From Legionellales bacterium (lineage in GTDB: Bacteria; Pseudomonadota; Gammaproteobacteria; JAGOUN01), in the NCBI GenBank assembly GCA_027486005.1, contig JAIXPZ010000076.1, positions 1 through 64,000 on the forward strand: a DNA stretch of 64,000 bases, given 5' to 3'. How positions within the stretch are numbered: the stretch's first letter is position 1; each line of letters opens with the position of its first letter. Both the position numbers and the translations under genes were made by a program. Of this stretch, positions 24,653 through 33,837 are shown piece by piece. The notes below the pieces were generated by a model. That model saw nothing but the letters and a program-made list of their open reading frames with translations, did not search any database and was not told the DNA's origin.

Positions 24653-24804
24653 GTTATTTAAATTTTTTTTCTTCAAAAATATATTTTATTTCATAAAACC
24701 TTAAGCATCTCACTGATAGGATTAATACGCAAGCTGTACTAAAACCAGGTTTCTTATTTGTTTTTTTGTTTGATAACAGCATTTAAAAAAATAAGGAAAA
24801 AAGC

Positions 24805-25992
24805 ATGAGAGATTTATACAAACTTCTGGGGTTGACTCCCGAAGCCTCTGCTGAAGACACCAAGAAATCCTATCGAAAATTAGCTCTTAAAGAACATCCT
24901 GATAAAGGTGGCGACTCAAATCGTATGATAATTCTTATTGAGGCGTATGCAATTCTTTCTGATCCAGAAAGTCGGCAACGTTATCATGAAATCTGGAAAA
25001 AATTTCAAAACACTTATTCAATATATTGCTTTATTAATGCGGCTAAATTATTACCTTCTTTGTTGTACATTGAAAATAGTTTTATGGCACTCTCTCTTTT
25101 TCCTTACCAACCGTTTGATTTTAACAGCGGTTGTTATGTTTCTACACATGCTAGTTTTCACAAGAACTTTAATTATAGTGAGATTTTTACTTCTCTTCAA
25201 AAAGAGATACGCTTGGATTTAGGACCATATCAGTTAAAATTAGAACAGCCAACCATACAAACACTTGCACTGACACAGTTTGCAAGACGACCACCAGAAA
25301 TTGAAAATTCAATGAATTTTATTGAACCTGCTTATATAAACCCAATAATGGAATTACGAAATGATCGTGCTCATATTCATGCGTCAAACAGTATGATGGA
25401 ATATGATGCGACAAGAATTTACAAGCATGGTTCATCACGCCATGCTTTTTTTACTGAAGGCGGCGTGAGTATTAATCCTACTATTAACGTTAAATTTAAA
25501 GAAGACTATACGAACTTCAACGGTACACCTATTCGAGCTAGTGATTTTAAGGCCACTAGTGGTTGTGATCTTCCACCAAATGGAGGAGGTGGAAAGCCAC
25601 CAACAAGCGGTAATGGGAATGGTAATCGCGGTGATGGCAGTGGAAAACCTAAACGTTTTGAGATGTTAGTTTCTGGCGAAACAAAGGAAAATGTAAGAAG
25701 TATGTTAAAAGAAGACCGCTTGCCAATTACACCTGATCAAAAAAGAGAATTACTTGAATTACTTCGTTCTGGACAAATGGCCAGTATCAGTATAAAAAAA
25801 ATGTATAATGGAGAAGTGCGTTTTTACTATGAACGCCCAGGCCATACTTCTGGATTTCAACGAATGTCATTTAAATTAGCAGAAAATGGGGTTAAACTAC
25901 GTGTAGTTCAAACAGCGTTTGATGATGAAAATAATTTAATTCATCAGCGACCAGGAGTAGCTAAAAATAATTTATATGACGTGAAAAAATGA
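24805..25992 (+). CDS. J-domain protein with toxin-like C-terminal domain
   Basis: Residues 1-65 form a DnaJ J domain with HPD at 31-33. Residues 66-255 form a middle region without a recognised family. A glycine-rich linker follows at about 257-284 (NGGGGKPPTSGNGNGNRGDG), then a compact domain of about 110 aa (FEMLVSGETKENVRSMLKED ... GEVRFYYERPGHTSGFQRMS ... VVQTAFDDENNLIHQRPG). The zinc-finger and substrate-binding domains of DnaJ are absent. The linker-plus-C-terminal-domain layout and a four-base overlapping small downstream gene are the hallmarks of polymorphic toxin/immunity pairs. The toxic activity is inference; a nuclease is plausible but no catalytic set is proven. AAGGAAA precedes the start. 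Low G+C and flanking mobile debris suggest transfer. Confidence 0.7.
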   Translation: MRDLYKLLGLTPEASAEDTKKSYRKLALKEHPDKGGDSNRMIILIEAYAILSDPESRQRYHEIWKKFQNTYSIYCFINAAKLLPSLLYIENSFMALSLFPYQPFDFNSGCYVSTHASFHKNFNYSEIFTSLQKEIRLDLGPYQLKLEQPTIQTLALTQFARRPPEIENSMNFIEPAYINPIMELRNDRAHIHASNSMMEYDATRIYKHGSSRHAFFTEGGVSINPTINVKFKEDYTNFNGTPIRASDFKATSGCDLPPNGGGGKPPTSGNGNGNRGDGSGKPKRFEMLVSGETKENVRSMLKEDRLPITPDQKRELLELLRSGQMASISIKKMYNGEVRFYYERPGHTSGFQRMSFKLAENGVKLRVVQTAFDDENNLIHQRPGVAKNNLYDVKK

Positions 25993-26393
25993 AATCATTA
26001 TATCAAAAAAACAAACTAGAAATTTTAAGGTCTATATTAAACGGAAATATATCTTTAATAGATGATTTTGATATAAAGCAAGTTGCTTATCCAGACGAAA
26101 AGATAGTTATAAAACCAAGCAATGTTCGTAATATGCTGACACGATATTTGAACCATGATATTTCAGATTTTGAATTAAATAAATGGGCAAGATTTATATG
26201 TATTCGAACAGAATACACGGTTTTTTCTGGAAAAAATAGAGATGACGATAGTATTGCTGATTTCTATGAAAATATGTACTACGTGATTCAACGTGTTTCA
26301 ACTCCTGAAATAGATGGGGATATAGACGATGAACGCATCAAAGGATATTTAGCCGAGCTTGATACTAAGTATCCAACAGATCCGCCTGAATAA
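25989..26393 (+). CDS. Candidate immunity protein for the J-domain toxin-like protein
   Basis: A 134-aa acidic soluble protein starting inside the stop of the previous gene (ATGA). It has no signal or membrane segment. Recognisable stretches are NVRNMLTRYLNHDISDFELN, KWARFICIRTEYTVF and DDSIADFYENMYYVIQRVST, with an acidic tail (DIDDERIKGYLAELDTKYPT). Size, acidity and tight coupling fit an immunity protein; the sequence is not matched with certainty to a named Imm family. An alternative is a partner or chaperone of a secreted J-domain effector. Confidence 0.6.
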   Translation: MKSLYQKNKLEILRSILNGNISLIDDFDIKQVAYPDEKIVIKPSNVRNMLTRYLNHDISDFELNKWARFICIRTEYTVFSGKNRDDDSIADFYENMYYVIQRVSTPEIDGDIDDERIKGYLAELDTKYPTDPPE

Positions 26394-26436
26394 TTATACT
26401 TATATAAGTTCAATCGTTTTTAATTCAAATTAAATA

Positions 26437-26751
26437 GGCTCTTGGCGTCTATCACTTTATGAAAGATTTTAGCCTAAAGAAGCGAAGAGAATTTTGAATA
26501 AACTTGAAATTCATTATACGCCTAAGCATGGCAGCTGGTTGAATGTGGCCGAAATTGAATTGAGTCATTTGAGTCGTCAATGCTTAGATAGAAGAATCGA
26601 AGACAAAGAAACTTTTTCTCGAGAAACTCTGGCTTGGTGCAAGCAGAGAAATGAAGAGCGTTCGGTTGTAGATCGGCAATTCACAACGGAAGATGCAAGA
26701 ATAAAATTAAAGCGATTGTACCCCGTGATTAAGGTTAATGGTCATAATTAA
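26437..26751 (+). pseudogene. IS630-family transposase, C-terminal fragment
   Basis: The frame reads SLYERF, an in-frame TAG at 26470, PKEAKRILNKLEIHYTPKHG, SWLNVAEIELSHLSRQCLDR, RIEDKETFSRETLAWCKQRN and DARIKLKRLYP. This is the conserved end of IS630 DDE transposases, including the catalytic Glu (NVAEIE). The N-terminal two thirds are missing, and the intact part could only be read from a TTG at 26494. Confidence 0.85.
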
Positions 26752-26768
26752 GCGGATGACGTACTAGT
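26746..26768 (+). repeat. IS630 end sequence (copy 1)
   Basis: AATTAAGCGGATGACGTACT-AGT at the 3' end of the IS630 fragment is repeated with two mismatches at 35321-35343. It ends in CTAG, the preferred IS630 target, consistent with an element terminus. Confidence 0.6.
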
Positions 26769-26845
26769 GTTATTGCTGGTTTCATAGAATATGCTTTTAA
26801 AAAACTAATGTAACCATTCGTCTAGGATTTATGAAAAAACTCACG

Positions 26846-26851
26846 TATAAT
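26846..26851 (+). promoter_or_regulatory. Candidate -10 box for ndk
   Basis: A perfect TATAAT lies 40 bases upstream of the ndk start. No good -35 box is found at 16-18 bases before it, so this is a partial prediction. Confidence 0.35.
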
Positions 26852-26890
26852 CTGCCAACTTTTTAACCATACCAACAAGGAACATCCGAA

Positions 26891-27313
26891 ATGGCTATCG
26901 AAACAACATTATCCATCATCAAACCTGATGCAGTCGCTAAAAACGTCATTGGCGCAATTTATGACCGCTTTGAAAAAGCTGGCTTGAAAATCGTTGCGGC
27001 TAAAATGATGCATTTAAGCTTAGCGCAAGCGTCTGAATTTTATGGCATTCATAAAGAACGTGGTTTTTTCAATGACTTAGTGGCCTTCATGAGCTCAGGC
27101 CCTGTTATGATTCAAGCACTTCGTGGCGAAAACGCCGTATTGAAACACCGCGAAATCATGGGCGCAACTAACCCAGCGCAAGCAGCAGCTGGTACGATTC
27201 GTGCAGATTTTGCTGAGTCTATCGACAAAAATGCAGTTCATGGTTCAGATGCAGCAGAAACCGCAGCAGTTGAAATTGCTTACTTTTTTAGCCAAAGTGA
27301 AATCGTAGGTTAA
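26891..27313 (+). CDS. ndk: Nucleoside diphosphate kinase
   Basis: Ndk transfers phosphate from ATP to nucleoside diphosphates through a phospho-His. It begins [18 protein letters not shown] and contains [34 protein letters not shown] and [20 protein letters not shown], with the catalytic His in NAVHGSD. Length 140 aa is typical. It is followed two bases later by rlmN, the usual gammaproteobacterial order. Confidence 0.97.
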   Translation: MAIETTLSIIKPDAVAKNVIGAIYDRFEKAGLKIVAAKMMHLSLAQASEFYGIHKERGFFNDLVAFMSSGPVMIQALRGENAVLKHREIMGATNPAQAAAGTIRADFAESIDKNAVHGSDAAETAAVEIAYFFSQSEIVG

Positions 27314-27314
27314 T

Positions 27315-28448
27315 ATGACAACAGCTCCCCAGGTAATAGAAAAAGTCAATTTACTCAACTTTGATCGCAAAGGACTTGGGGAGTATTTTGTTAGCATCGG
27401 TGAGCCGGCTTATCGCGCCTCGCAAGTGATTCAATGGATACATCAGTTAGGCGCGAAAGATTTCGATATCATGACTAACATCAGCAAAACGCTGCGCGCG
27501 CGCATGCAAGAGTTATGTGAAATCAAAACGCCTGAAGTAATTTTTGATCGTCTTTCAAAGGATGGCACACGAAAATTTTTATTGAAATTATCCTGTGGCA
27601 ATAGCATTGAAACAGTTTATATTCCCGAAGATGATCGAGGAACTTTATGCGTTTCATCACAAGTGGGCTGTTCACTGAATTGCACGTTTTGTTCGACCGG
27701 CACGCAAGGGTATAATCGTAATCTCAATATTGCGGAAATTATTGGCCAAGTGTATGTCGCACACCATTTGATGGCGACTGAAGAGAAACCACGTCCGATT
27801 ACTAATGTCGTGATGATGGGAATGGGCGAACCATTATTAAATTTTGATAATGTCGTTGCCGCAATGAATTTGATGCAAGATGATTTTGCCTATGGCATTT
27901 CTAAATATCGTCTGACACTGAGTACCGCCGGTGTTGTTCCAAAAATCTATGAACTCGCAAAAATTAGCGATGTTGCACTCGCAATTTCATTGCATGCTCC
28001 TAACGATGCATTGCGCTGTGAACTCGTTCCGATTAATAAAAAATATCCTATCGCTGAATTAATGGCGGCGTGCAAAGATTATTTTAAAGACGCGCCACGT
28101 CGACACATCACCATGGAATATGTGATGTTAAAAGGCGTGAATGATCAACCGGAACATGCGCGTCAATTGATTAAATTGCTCAGTGACATTAATTGCAAAA
28201 TTAATTTAATTCCATTTAATCCATTTCCTGGCACACGTTACCAACGCTCAGATCGCACAACGATTGATGCTTTCCGTGACATTTTAATGCGCGCTGGTTT
28301 GCAAACCGTGACACGAAAAACACGTGGTGATGATATTGATGCCGCTTGCGGACAACTCGCTGGCGAATTCAAAGATCGCACCAAACGCAGCGCTAAACTG
28401 GCAGCGATTGCGGTAACAACTAAATCAAAGTTCACTACACCAGAATGA
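27315..28448 (+). CDS. rlmN: Dual-specificity 23S rRNA/tRNA adenine-C2 methyltransferase RlmN
   Basis: This radical-SAM enzyme methylates A2503 of 23S rRNA and A37 of some tRNAs. The cluster motif CxxxCxxC is seen in [19 protein letters not shown], followed by [12 protein letters not shown], the [10 protein letters not shown] strand and [11 protein letters not shown]. The C-terminal catalytic Cys region reads [16 protein letters not shown]. Length 377 aa is normal. Confidence 0.97.
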   Translation: MTTAPQVIEKVNLLNFDRKGLGEYFVSIGEPAYRASQVIQWIHQLGAKDFDIMTNISKTLRARMQELCEIKTPEVIFDRLSKDGTRKFLLKLSCGNSIETVYIPEDDRGTLCVSSQVGCSLNCTFCSTGTQGYNRNLNIAEIIGQVYVAHHLMATEEKPRPITNVVMMGMGEPLLNFDNVVAAMNLMQDDFAYGISKYRLTLSTAGVVPKIYELAKISDVALAISLHAPNDALRCELVPINKKYPIAELMAACKDYFKDAPRRHITMEYVMLKGVNDQPEHARQLIKLLSDINCKINLIPFNPFPGTRYQRSDRTTIDAFRDILMRAGLQTVTRKTRGDDIDAACGQLAGEFKDRTKRSAKLAAIAVTTKSKFTTPE

Positions 28449-28479
28449 GTAAGAGTGACCATATATTATTGAGGTTAAC

Positions 28480-28995
28480 ATGTTTTTTTTACCAACCAAT
28501 CCATTGATAATAAATACTCAAAATCTACTTTCTCAAATAGCCAATATTTACCATGATAATCAAGAAGTGATGCTAGCGTTAGAAAATGAATCAGCATTCT
28601 ACGCATATTCTCAAATAATAAATGCAATAAATGATTTCTACGCTTCTCCAGCTTTCAGAGAAACTCTTCCCACTCAAACATTAGTGAGATTTGATGAAAG
28701 CAGCGTTGCAGGTATACATGGCATACAACATAAAACTACAACGCCTGACGATTCGGCTTCGTACGCGTACAATTTAATATTAACTGCTTATACAACACTA
28801 GCTCTTGATGTGCAAAGAAGAGTGAATGAAACTATCTTAAGATTAGCACCAAGCATAAACTTATTGTGTGAAGAAGCTATAGATAATGCTGACTCCTCAG
28901 ACGATCTTAACTTAATAAAAAGTTTGAATACACACATGTTTTTTCAAATAGCAAAGAAAGCAATAACTCCACAAACCCAAGGCATTTCTCCGTAA
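28480..28995 (+). CDS. Unknown 171-aa protein
   Basis: A soluble protein without a signal peptide. It is predicted mostly helical (LLSQIANIYHDNQEVMLALE, AYNLILTAYTTLALDVQRRV) with a central polar loop. It occupies the place where pilF normally follows rlmN in gammaproteobacteria, but it has no TPR pattern. A weak ribosome site (GAGGTTAAC) precedes the ATG. Its base composition is more AT-rich than rlmN. Function unknown. Confidence 0.6.
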   Translation: MFFLPTNPLIINTQNLLSQIANIYHDNQEVMLALENESAFYAYSQIINAINDFYASPAFRETLPTQTLVRFDESSVAGIHGIQHKTTTPDDSASYAYNLILTAYTTLALDVQRRVNETILRLAPSINLLCEEAIDNADSSDDLNLIKSLNTHMFFQIAKKAITPQTQGISP

Positions 28996-29060
28996 AAATT
29001 TATACTGCGCCTCAGCTTACTTTGCTTTTCGTCCAATAAATAACATAAACCTCTGCTCAG

Positions 29061-29879
29061 TTAACGATTTTTTATCCAAATCAAACTCGCCATCCGACCT
29101 GTAACGCCACCACGGCGATAGGAAAAATATCGCTCAGGATTAGCATAAGTACATTGATCTGACAAATAAATATCATGCGAATTCACTCCACACTGAATTA
29201 AACGTTGTGTTGCAAGCAACGGCACATCGGCCAACCATTTTTTTTGTTTATTTTTCAATGTAAATGCAGCCTCTAATTCTTTCTGCGAACGCGTTTCTGA
29301 AAATTGTGCATAAAAATCTTCGCCTACTTCATAATTCGGCTGGTGAATCGAAGGACCAATCCACACCATCAAGGATTCAGGTTTTGATTTTAACGCTGAT
29401 AATGTATTTTCAATCACCCCCGCTGCTAATCCTTGCCATCCAGCATGAATAGCCGCCACTTCTGTGCCCTCTTTATTGGTGACCAAAATCGGCAAACAAT
29501 CTGCCGTCATCACCACACAAACTTGATCAGATTTTTGTGTGTAACTGGCATCCGCATTCGGTACAATATCGGATGAGATTGTTTCAGCTAATAGTGCAAT
29601 ATTGCTATGAGTTTGATTAAGCCATTTGGGCGTCGAAGGAATATTTGCGTAATCTATCAAGCCGTGTCGATTGGCTAATACTTGGCTTTTCTCATCACCA
29701 ACGTGCAGAGCTAAATTAAATCCTGCATAAACCCCGTGACTTTCTCCAGGATAGCGCAAAGTACTATAAGCGCGAATATTATTTGGTGCGGGCCATGAAG
29801 GAATAAGCAGTGGCTTTGATGATAACATCATAATCAGTATCACTTGTATATAAGAGCATTTTAGGTAAGATACCAGCAT
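29061..29879 (-). CDS. pgeF: Peptidoglycan editing factor PgeF (YfiH/laccase-domain family)
   Basis: Members of this family (YfiH, PF02578) remove wrongly incorporated L-Ser from muropeptide precursors and were earlier called polyphenol oxidases. Family motifs include SHGVYAGFNLALHVGD, LNQTHS, VVMTADCLPILV with the conserved Cys, AAIHAGWQGLAAGVIENT with the conserved His, WIGPSIHQPNYEVG and YFSYRRGGVTGRMASLIW. The start is uncertain: ATG 29879 gives 272 aa, while ATG 29828 (MMLSSKPLLIPSW) gives 255 aa, closer to the family. It is divergent from rodZ with a gap of 25 bases if the long start is used. Confidence 0.92.
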   Translation of the reverse strand: MLVSYLKCSYIQVILIMMLSSKPLLIPSWPAPNNIRAYSTLRYPGESHGVYAGFNLALHVGDEKSQVLANRHGLIDYANIPSTPKWLNQTHSNIALLAETISSDIVPNADASYTQKSDQVCVVMTADCLPILVTNKEGTEVAAIHAGWQGLAAGVIENTLSALKSKPESLMVWIGPSIHQPNYEVGEDFYAQFSETRSQKELEAAFTLKNKQKKWLADVPLLATQRLIQCGVNSHDIYLSDQCTYANPERYFSYRRGGVTGRMASLIWIKNR

Positions 29880-29904
29880 TGTTAGTATTAGAGAATATCA
29901 AAAA

Positions 29905-30681
29905 ATGACCGTAACACATGAACAAGCTTATGCAATCTTTAAAGAAACTCGTGAACAACGTGGATTAAGCGTTGCGGAAGTAGCTAATGCGCTACATTTA
30001 ACTGTAACGATGATTGAGCAGATTGAGGCCGGCGAATTTGTACAGCGTCATTTAGCCCCAGTTTTTATACGCGGCTATATTCGTTCGTATGCGAAATATC
30101 TTAGTCTACCCGACAATATAGTTGCTGAAATAGTGCGGACATTAGATGCTAGCGCTCCAGCGCCAAGCACAATAAAAAAATCACCCCCAGTCTATAAAAA
30201 ACAACTTATACAGTTCAACATAAAAAAAGTGTTCACTTATCTGATTATTGTTGTAATTTTAATTGTATTTGCTTCTATTTGGCACAGTGGCAAGCAAACT
30301 GAAAATACTGCCAGCCAACCTGCAACTATAGATGCTCCTATAAAATCTGATGAAGCTATTGCTATAGAGCCCATGGACACTTCCAGCCAAGAGGAATATA
30401 TTGCATCCCAGCCGCAAGATGAACCCATAGAGCCTGAAGATGAAAACAATGCAATCCAATCTGAAGAAAACGCACCTCTTACGCCAGAGCAAGATGTAGT
30501 AACAGCGCCTGAAAGTGCGCCTCCTCAACCAACCGAAATATCACCCCCTGTTGAAGCGCCACCTGCACCTGTGGTTGCAGCGCCAACACCGATAAAGAAA
30601 CAGCCTGCACCGCCGCCTAAAGTCACAACCCCGGCAGCTCCGACACAGCCAGAAGTAGTCGATGCACAGGAAACAGCATGA
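29905..30681 (+). CDS. rodZ: RodZ-like cytoskeletal protein with shortened periplasmic part
   Basis: RodZ anchors MreB to the membrane and helps set cell shape. The N-terminal HTH_25 domain is clear (LKETREQRGLSVAEVANALH-like segment, then EQIEAGEF and FIRGYIRSYAKYLSL). One membrane helix lies at about residues 112-131 (FTYLIIVVILIVFASIW). The periplasmic part is a low-complexity Pro/Ala/Glu linker to the end; the C-terminal beta domain (DUF4115) of the about 330-aa E. coli protein is missing. It overlaps hisS in ATGA. Gene order rodZ-hisS-yfgM-bamB-der supports the call; ispG is absent from its usual place. Confidence 0.85.
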   Translation: MTVTHEQAYAIFKETREQRGLSVAEVANALHLTVTMIEQIEAGEFVQRHLAPVFIRGYIRSYAKYLSLPDNIVAEIVRTLDASAPAPSTIKKSPPVYKKQLIQFNIKKVFTYLIIVVILIVFASIWHSGKQTENTASQPATIDAPIKSDEAIAIEPMDTSSQEEYIASQPQDEPIEPEDENNAIQSEENAPLTPEQDVVTAPESAPPQPTEISPPVEAPPAPVVAAPTPIKKQPAPPPKVTTPAAPTQPEVVDAQETA

Positions 30682-31952
30682 ACAGTTTGATTAAAGCTAT
30701 CCGTGGCATGAATGATTTATTGCCAGAACAATCGGGTCGTTGGCAGTATGTGGAAGCAACATTAAATCGAATTGTACACGGACATGGCTATCAAGAAATT
30801 CGCTTTCCGGTTTTAGAACAAACCGCTTTATTTAAGCGCTCTATCGGTGATGTGACTGACATTGTTGAAAAAGAAATGTACTCTTTCGAAGACCGCAATG
30901 GAGATGCCTTAAGCTTAAGACCCGAGGGCACCGCCTGTTGTGTGCGCGCCGCATTGGAACATGGATTACTTTACAATCAAACGCCACGACTTTGGTATAT
31001 GGGGCCGTTTTATCGTCACGAACGCCCACAAAAAGGTAGGTACCGCCAATTTCATCAGTTAGGTATTGAAGCTTTTGGGATATCTTCTCCTGATATCGAC
31101 GCTGAAGTGATTGCTTTATCTGCTGCGATTTTTAAAGCATTTAATCTCAGCCATGCCGTGACTTTACAAATTAATTCTATCGGCACTGCAGAAACACGAA
31201 ACCAATATCGCAATGCATTAGTTGCTTATTTTACACCGTACAAAGCGCAACTTGATGAAGATTGCCTGCGTCGTTTAGACACTAATCCTATGCGTATTTT
31301 AGACAGCAAAAATCCTGCGCTCAAACCTTTAATCGCCCAAGCACCAAAATTACTCGATTTCCTAGATGAAAACTCAAAACAACACCAGCTCGCATTGTTG
31401 TCTTATTTAGATGCATTGGGAATTCACTATCAAATCAATCCGTATATCGTCAGAGGCTTAGATTACTATAATGATACCGTATTTGAATGGGTGGCTGACG
31501 ATGGCTTAGGCGCACAAAGCACGGTATGCGCTGGTGGACGATATAATGGCTTAGTCTCACAACTCGGTGGCGATTCAACACCTGCTATTGGTTTTGCTCT
31601 GGGCATTGAAAGACTTTTATTACTTTTAGAAGCACAAAAGACTTTTCAAGCAATTACCCCATTAATAGATGCCTATCTCATTCTGGCTGGCGAACAAGCA
31701 CAAAAAAATGGACTCGTTCTAGCCGATAAATTACGCGCCAGTTTGCCAAATTTACGCCTGATCACACATTGTGGAAGCAGCAGTTTTAAAAGCCAGTTCA
31801 AAAAAGCAGATAAAAGCAGTGCTCGCTACGCTTTGATCTTGGGTGAAGATGAAATTCTCCAAGGAAAAATCACTCTGAAATTTCTGCGAGAAGAACAACC
31901 GCAACAATCGCTTAGCTTTAAAGATTTACTCACGATACTAGGTGATCATTAG
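30678..31952 (+). CDS. hisS: Histidyl-tRNA synthetase
   Basis: A class II aminoacyl-tRNA synthetase charging tRNA-His. It begins IKAIRGMNDLLPEQSGRW and shows motif 2 (LWYMGPFYRHERPQKGRYRQ), the histidine-specific GLDYYNDTVFEW and GGRYNGLVSQLGG, and motif 3 (PAIGFALGIERL). The C-terminal anticodon domain follows. Length 424 aa is normal. Confidence 0.97.
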   Translation: MNSLIKAIRGMNDLLPEQSGRWQYVEATLNRIVHGHGYQEIRFPVLEQTALFKRSIGDVTDIVEKEMYSFEDRNGDALSLRPEGTACCVRAALEHGLLYNQTPRLWYMGPFYRHERPQKGRYRQFHQLGIEAFGISSPDIDAEVIALSAAIFKAFNLSHAVTLQINSIGTAETRNQYRNALVAYFTPYKAQLDEDCLRRLDTNPMRILDSKNPALKPLIAQAPKLLDFLDENSKQHQLALLSYLDALGIHYQINPYIVRGLDYYNDTVFEWVADDGLGAQSTVCAGGRYNGLVSQLGGDSTPAIGFALGIERLLLLLEAQKTFQAITPLIDAYLILAGEQAQKNGLVLADKLRASLPNLRLITHCGSSSFKSQFKKADKSSARYALILGEDEILQGKITLKFLREEQPQQSLSFKDLLTILGDH

Positions 31953-32015
31953 CTTTCTTTTGTTTATAATGCCGGACCTAATTGGCGGGGCGCTCAAGCC
32001 CAGGAGAGCTATTTC

Positions 32016-32654
32016 GTGAGTGTTTATAAAACTGAAGAAGAACAAATTGATGACATTAAGCGGTGGCTAAAATCGTATGGCCCTTCGATTTTAGCGGGTA
32101 TCGTTCTAGCTATTGTTGTATTATATGGCTGGCGCTATTGGAAGACTTATCAACATAATCAAGCGGTTAGCGCTTCGGTACTTTATCAGCAAACCGTTGA
32201 CGCCTACCAAACGAAGCGTACTGATTTATTAACAAAATCGGCAGCTACTTTGAAGAAAAAATACACACGCTCTCCCTATACACAATATGCTGTTTTCATT
32301 CAAGCCAAAGTCGCCGCGGATAAACAAGACTACCCTGCTGCCGATACTGCTCTAAGTTGGATTATTGCTAACAGTCACGACAAAAACATCACTGCTATTG
32401 CCGAGTTGCGTTTAGGCAGTATACAAATCGCGAACCACGAAGAAACAGCAGCGATTAAGACTTTGGAAAAAGTGACCGCTAATAATCCTGCTTTTAAAGG
32501 GCTAGCGCTTATCAAAATAGCCGACGCTTATTTGGCGCTCGGGGATTCGAACAACGCTAAAATCAACTATGAAGCGGCCGATAAACTATTGCCTGATTCA
32601 GAAAACACCATGCCAACACTAGCGCTGAAATTAGGCAATGCAACAACGACATAA
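32016..32654 (+). CDS. YfgM-like ancillary SecYEG translocon subunit
   Basis: A type II membrane protein with a short cytoplasmic start (YKTEEEQIDDIKRWLKSYGP), one membrane helix (ILAGIVLAIVVLYGWRYW, residues 30-47) and a periplasmic TPR-like helical domain. YfgM interacts with PpiD and SecYEG and helps periplasmic folding. It starts with GTG after GGAGAG. Position between hisS and bamB is the conserved one. Length 212 aa matches. Confidence 0.9.
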   Translation: MSVYKTEEEQIDDIKRWLKSYGPSILAGIVLAIVVLYGWRYWKTYQHNQAVSASVLYQQTVDAYQTKRTDLLTKSAATLKKKYTRSPYTQYAVFIQAKVAADKQDYPAADTALSWIIANSHDKNITAIAELRLGSIQIANHEETAAIKTLEKVTANNPAFKGLALIKIADAYLALGDSNNAKINYEAADKLLPDSENTMPTLALKLGNATTT

Positions 32655-32676
32655 TGACGCAAAAAGAGAATACCGC

Positions 32677-33837
32677 ATGAAAATGATCTACAAGCCCCTT
32701 ATTTCCGCTGTTTTCTTGGCCACTTTATTAGTTGGCTGTGGCGGTTCTAAATTGCCTAAACCCACCCCATTGGAGACGTTTACTTCCACCGCCAATACTG
32801 AAAAAGTTTGGTCAACCAACGCCAATGGCGGCAATGAAGAGTTACTGTTTAAATTAACTCCTGTTTCGGAGAATGATCTTATTTATGCCGCAGGAATTGA
32901 CGGCAAAGTATCCGCCATTAATACAACGACTGGCAAAAAGGCCTGGGAACAAGATTATGAAGATTTCAGCTTTAGCAGCAATCTTGCTGTAACTACAGAT
33001 GCCTTGTATTTGGGCACTGACAAAGCGCAAATCGTTAAACTCGATAAAATCAACGGCAATTTGATCTGGGAAAAACCAGTGCCTAGCACTGTAATCGCAG
33101 CGCCCAAAGCGACCGCAAATGAAGTTTTTGCTAAAACAATCAACGGTGAGATCACTGCTTTGAATACCCAAACAGGAGCGCCTATTTGGAATTATCAGCA
33201 AACCTTGCCTTCACTGATTTTACGAGACACTAGCGATCCCGTCATCAACGGCCAGGCATTATTGACAGGCTTCTCCAATGGCGTGCTCATGGCTTTTGAA
33301 AAAACTAGCGGGAATATTCTTTGGAGCAAACAAATTAGCCTGCCAGAAGGGAAAACAGATGTTGAGCGCATGGCGGATGTTGCAGCAACGCCTAAAATAG
33401 TCAATGACACAGTGTATGCAGCCACTTATCAAGGAAAGATGATTGCCTTTAACCTGCAAACACAAGAAACATTGTGGACCGCAGACGCCTCTACTTACAA
33501 CGATTTTACGTGCTCTGATGACGCCATCTTTTTAGGTGATACAGAAGGTAATGTCATCGCGATTGAACGCGTCACCGGAACAATTCTGTGGAAGCAAACT
33601 GCATTACGTTATCGATACTTGAGCGCGCCGACTTACATCGGAAATAATCTTGTCGCTATTGGAGATAAAGAAGGTTATTTGCATATTCTCAACACAAAAG
33701 ACGGCCACTTCGTCGCACGTGTTTCTGTGAATAGCTCAGGCATTGTCACCACGCCACTTTATATTAACGGTTTAACGATCGTGCAAACAAACAACGGCCG
33801 TTTATATGCCTATAAAATTACACAGAATAAGAAATAA
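32677..33837 (+). CDS. bamB: Outer membrane assembly factor BamB
   Basis: BamB is the beta-propeller lipoprotein of the BAM complex. The signal peptide ends in the lipobox LLVGC (Cys21 from the ATG at 32677). Eight WD/PQQ-type blades follow, with repeats such as ISAINTTTGKKAWEQD, LDKINGNLIWEK, LNTQTGAPIWNYQ and FNLQTQETLWTAD. I start at 32677 because the lipobox then lies at the right distance; an ATG at 32638 overlaps yfgM. Length 386 aa is typical. It overlaps der by one base. Confidence 0.94.
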   Translation: MKMIYKPLISAVFLATLLVGCGGSKLPKPTPLETFTSTANTEKVWSTNANGGNEELLFKLTPVSENDLIYAAGIDGKVSAINTTTGKKAWEQDYEDFSFSSNLAVTTDALYLGTDKAQIVKLDKINGNLIWEKPVPSTVIAAPKATANEVFAKTINGEITALNTQTGAPIWNYQQTLPSLILRDTSDPVINGQALLTGFSNGVLMAFEKTSGNILWSKQISLPEGKTDVERMADVAATPKIVNDTVYAATYQGKMIAFNLQTQETLWTADASTYNDFTCSDDAIFLGDTEGNVIAIERVTGTILWKQTALRYRYLSAPTYIGNNLVAIGDKEGYLHILNTKDGHFVARVSVNSSGIVTTPLYINGLTIVQTNNGRLYAYKITQNKK

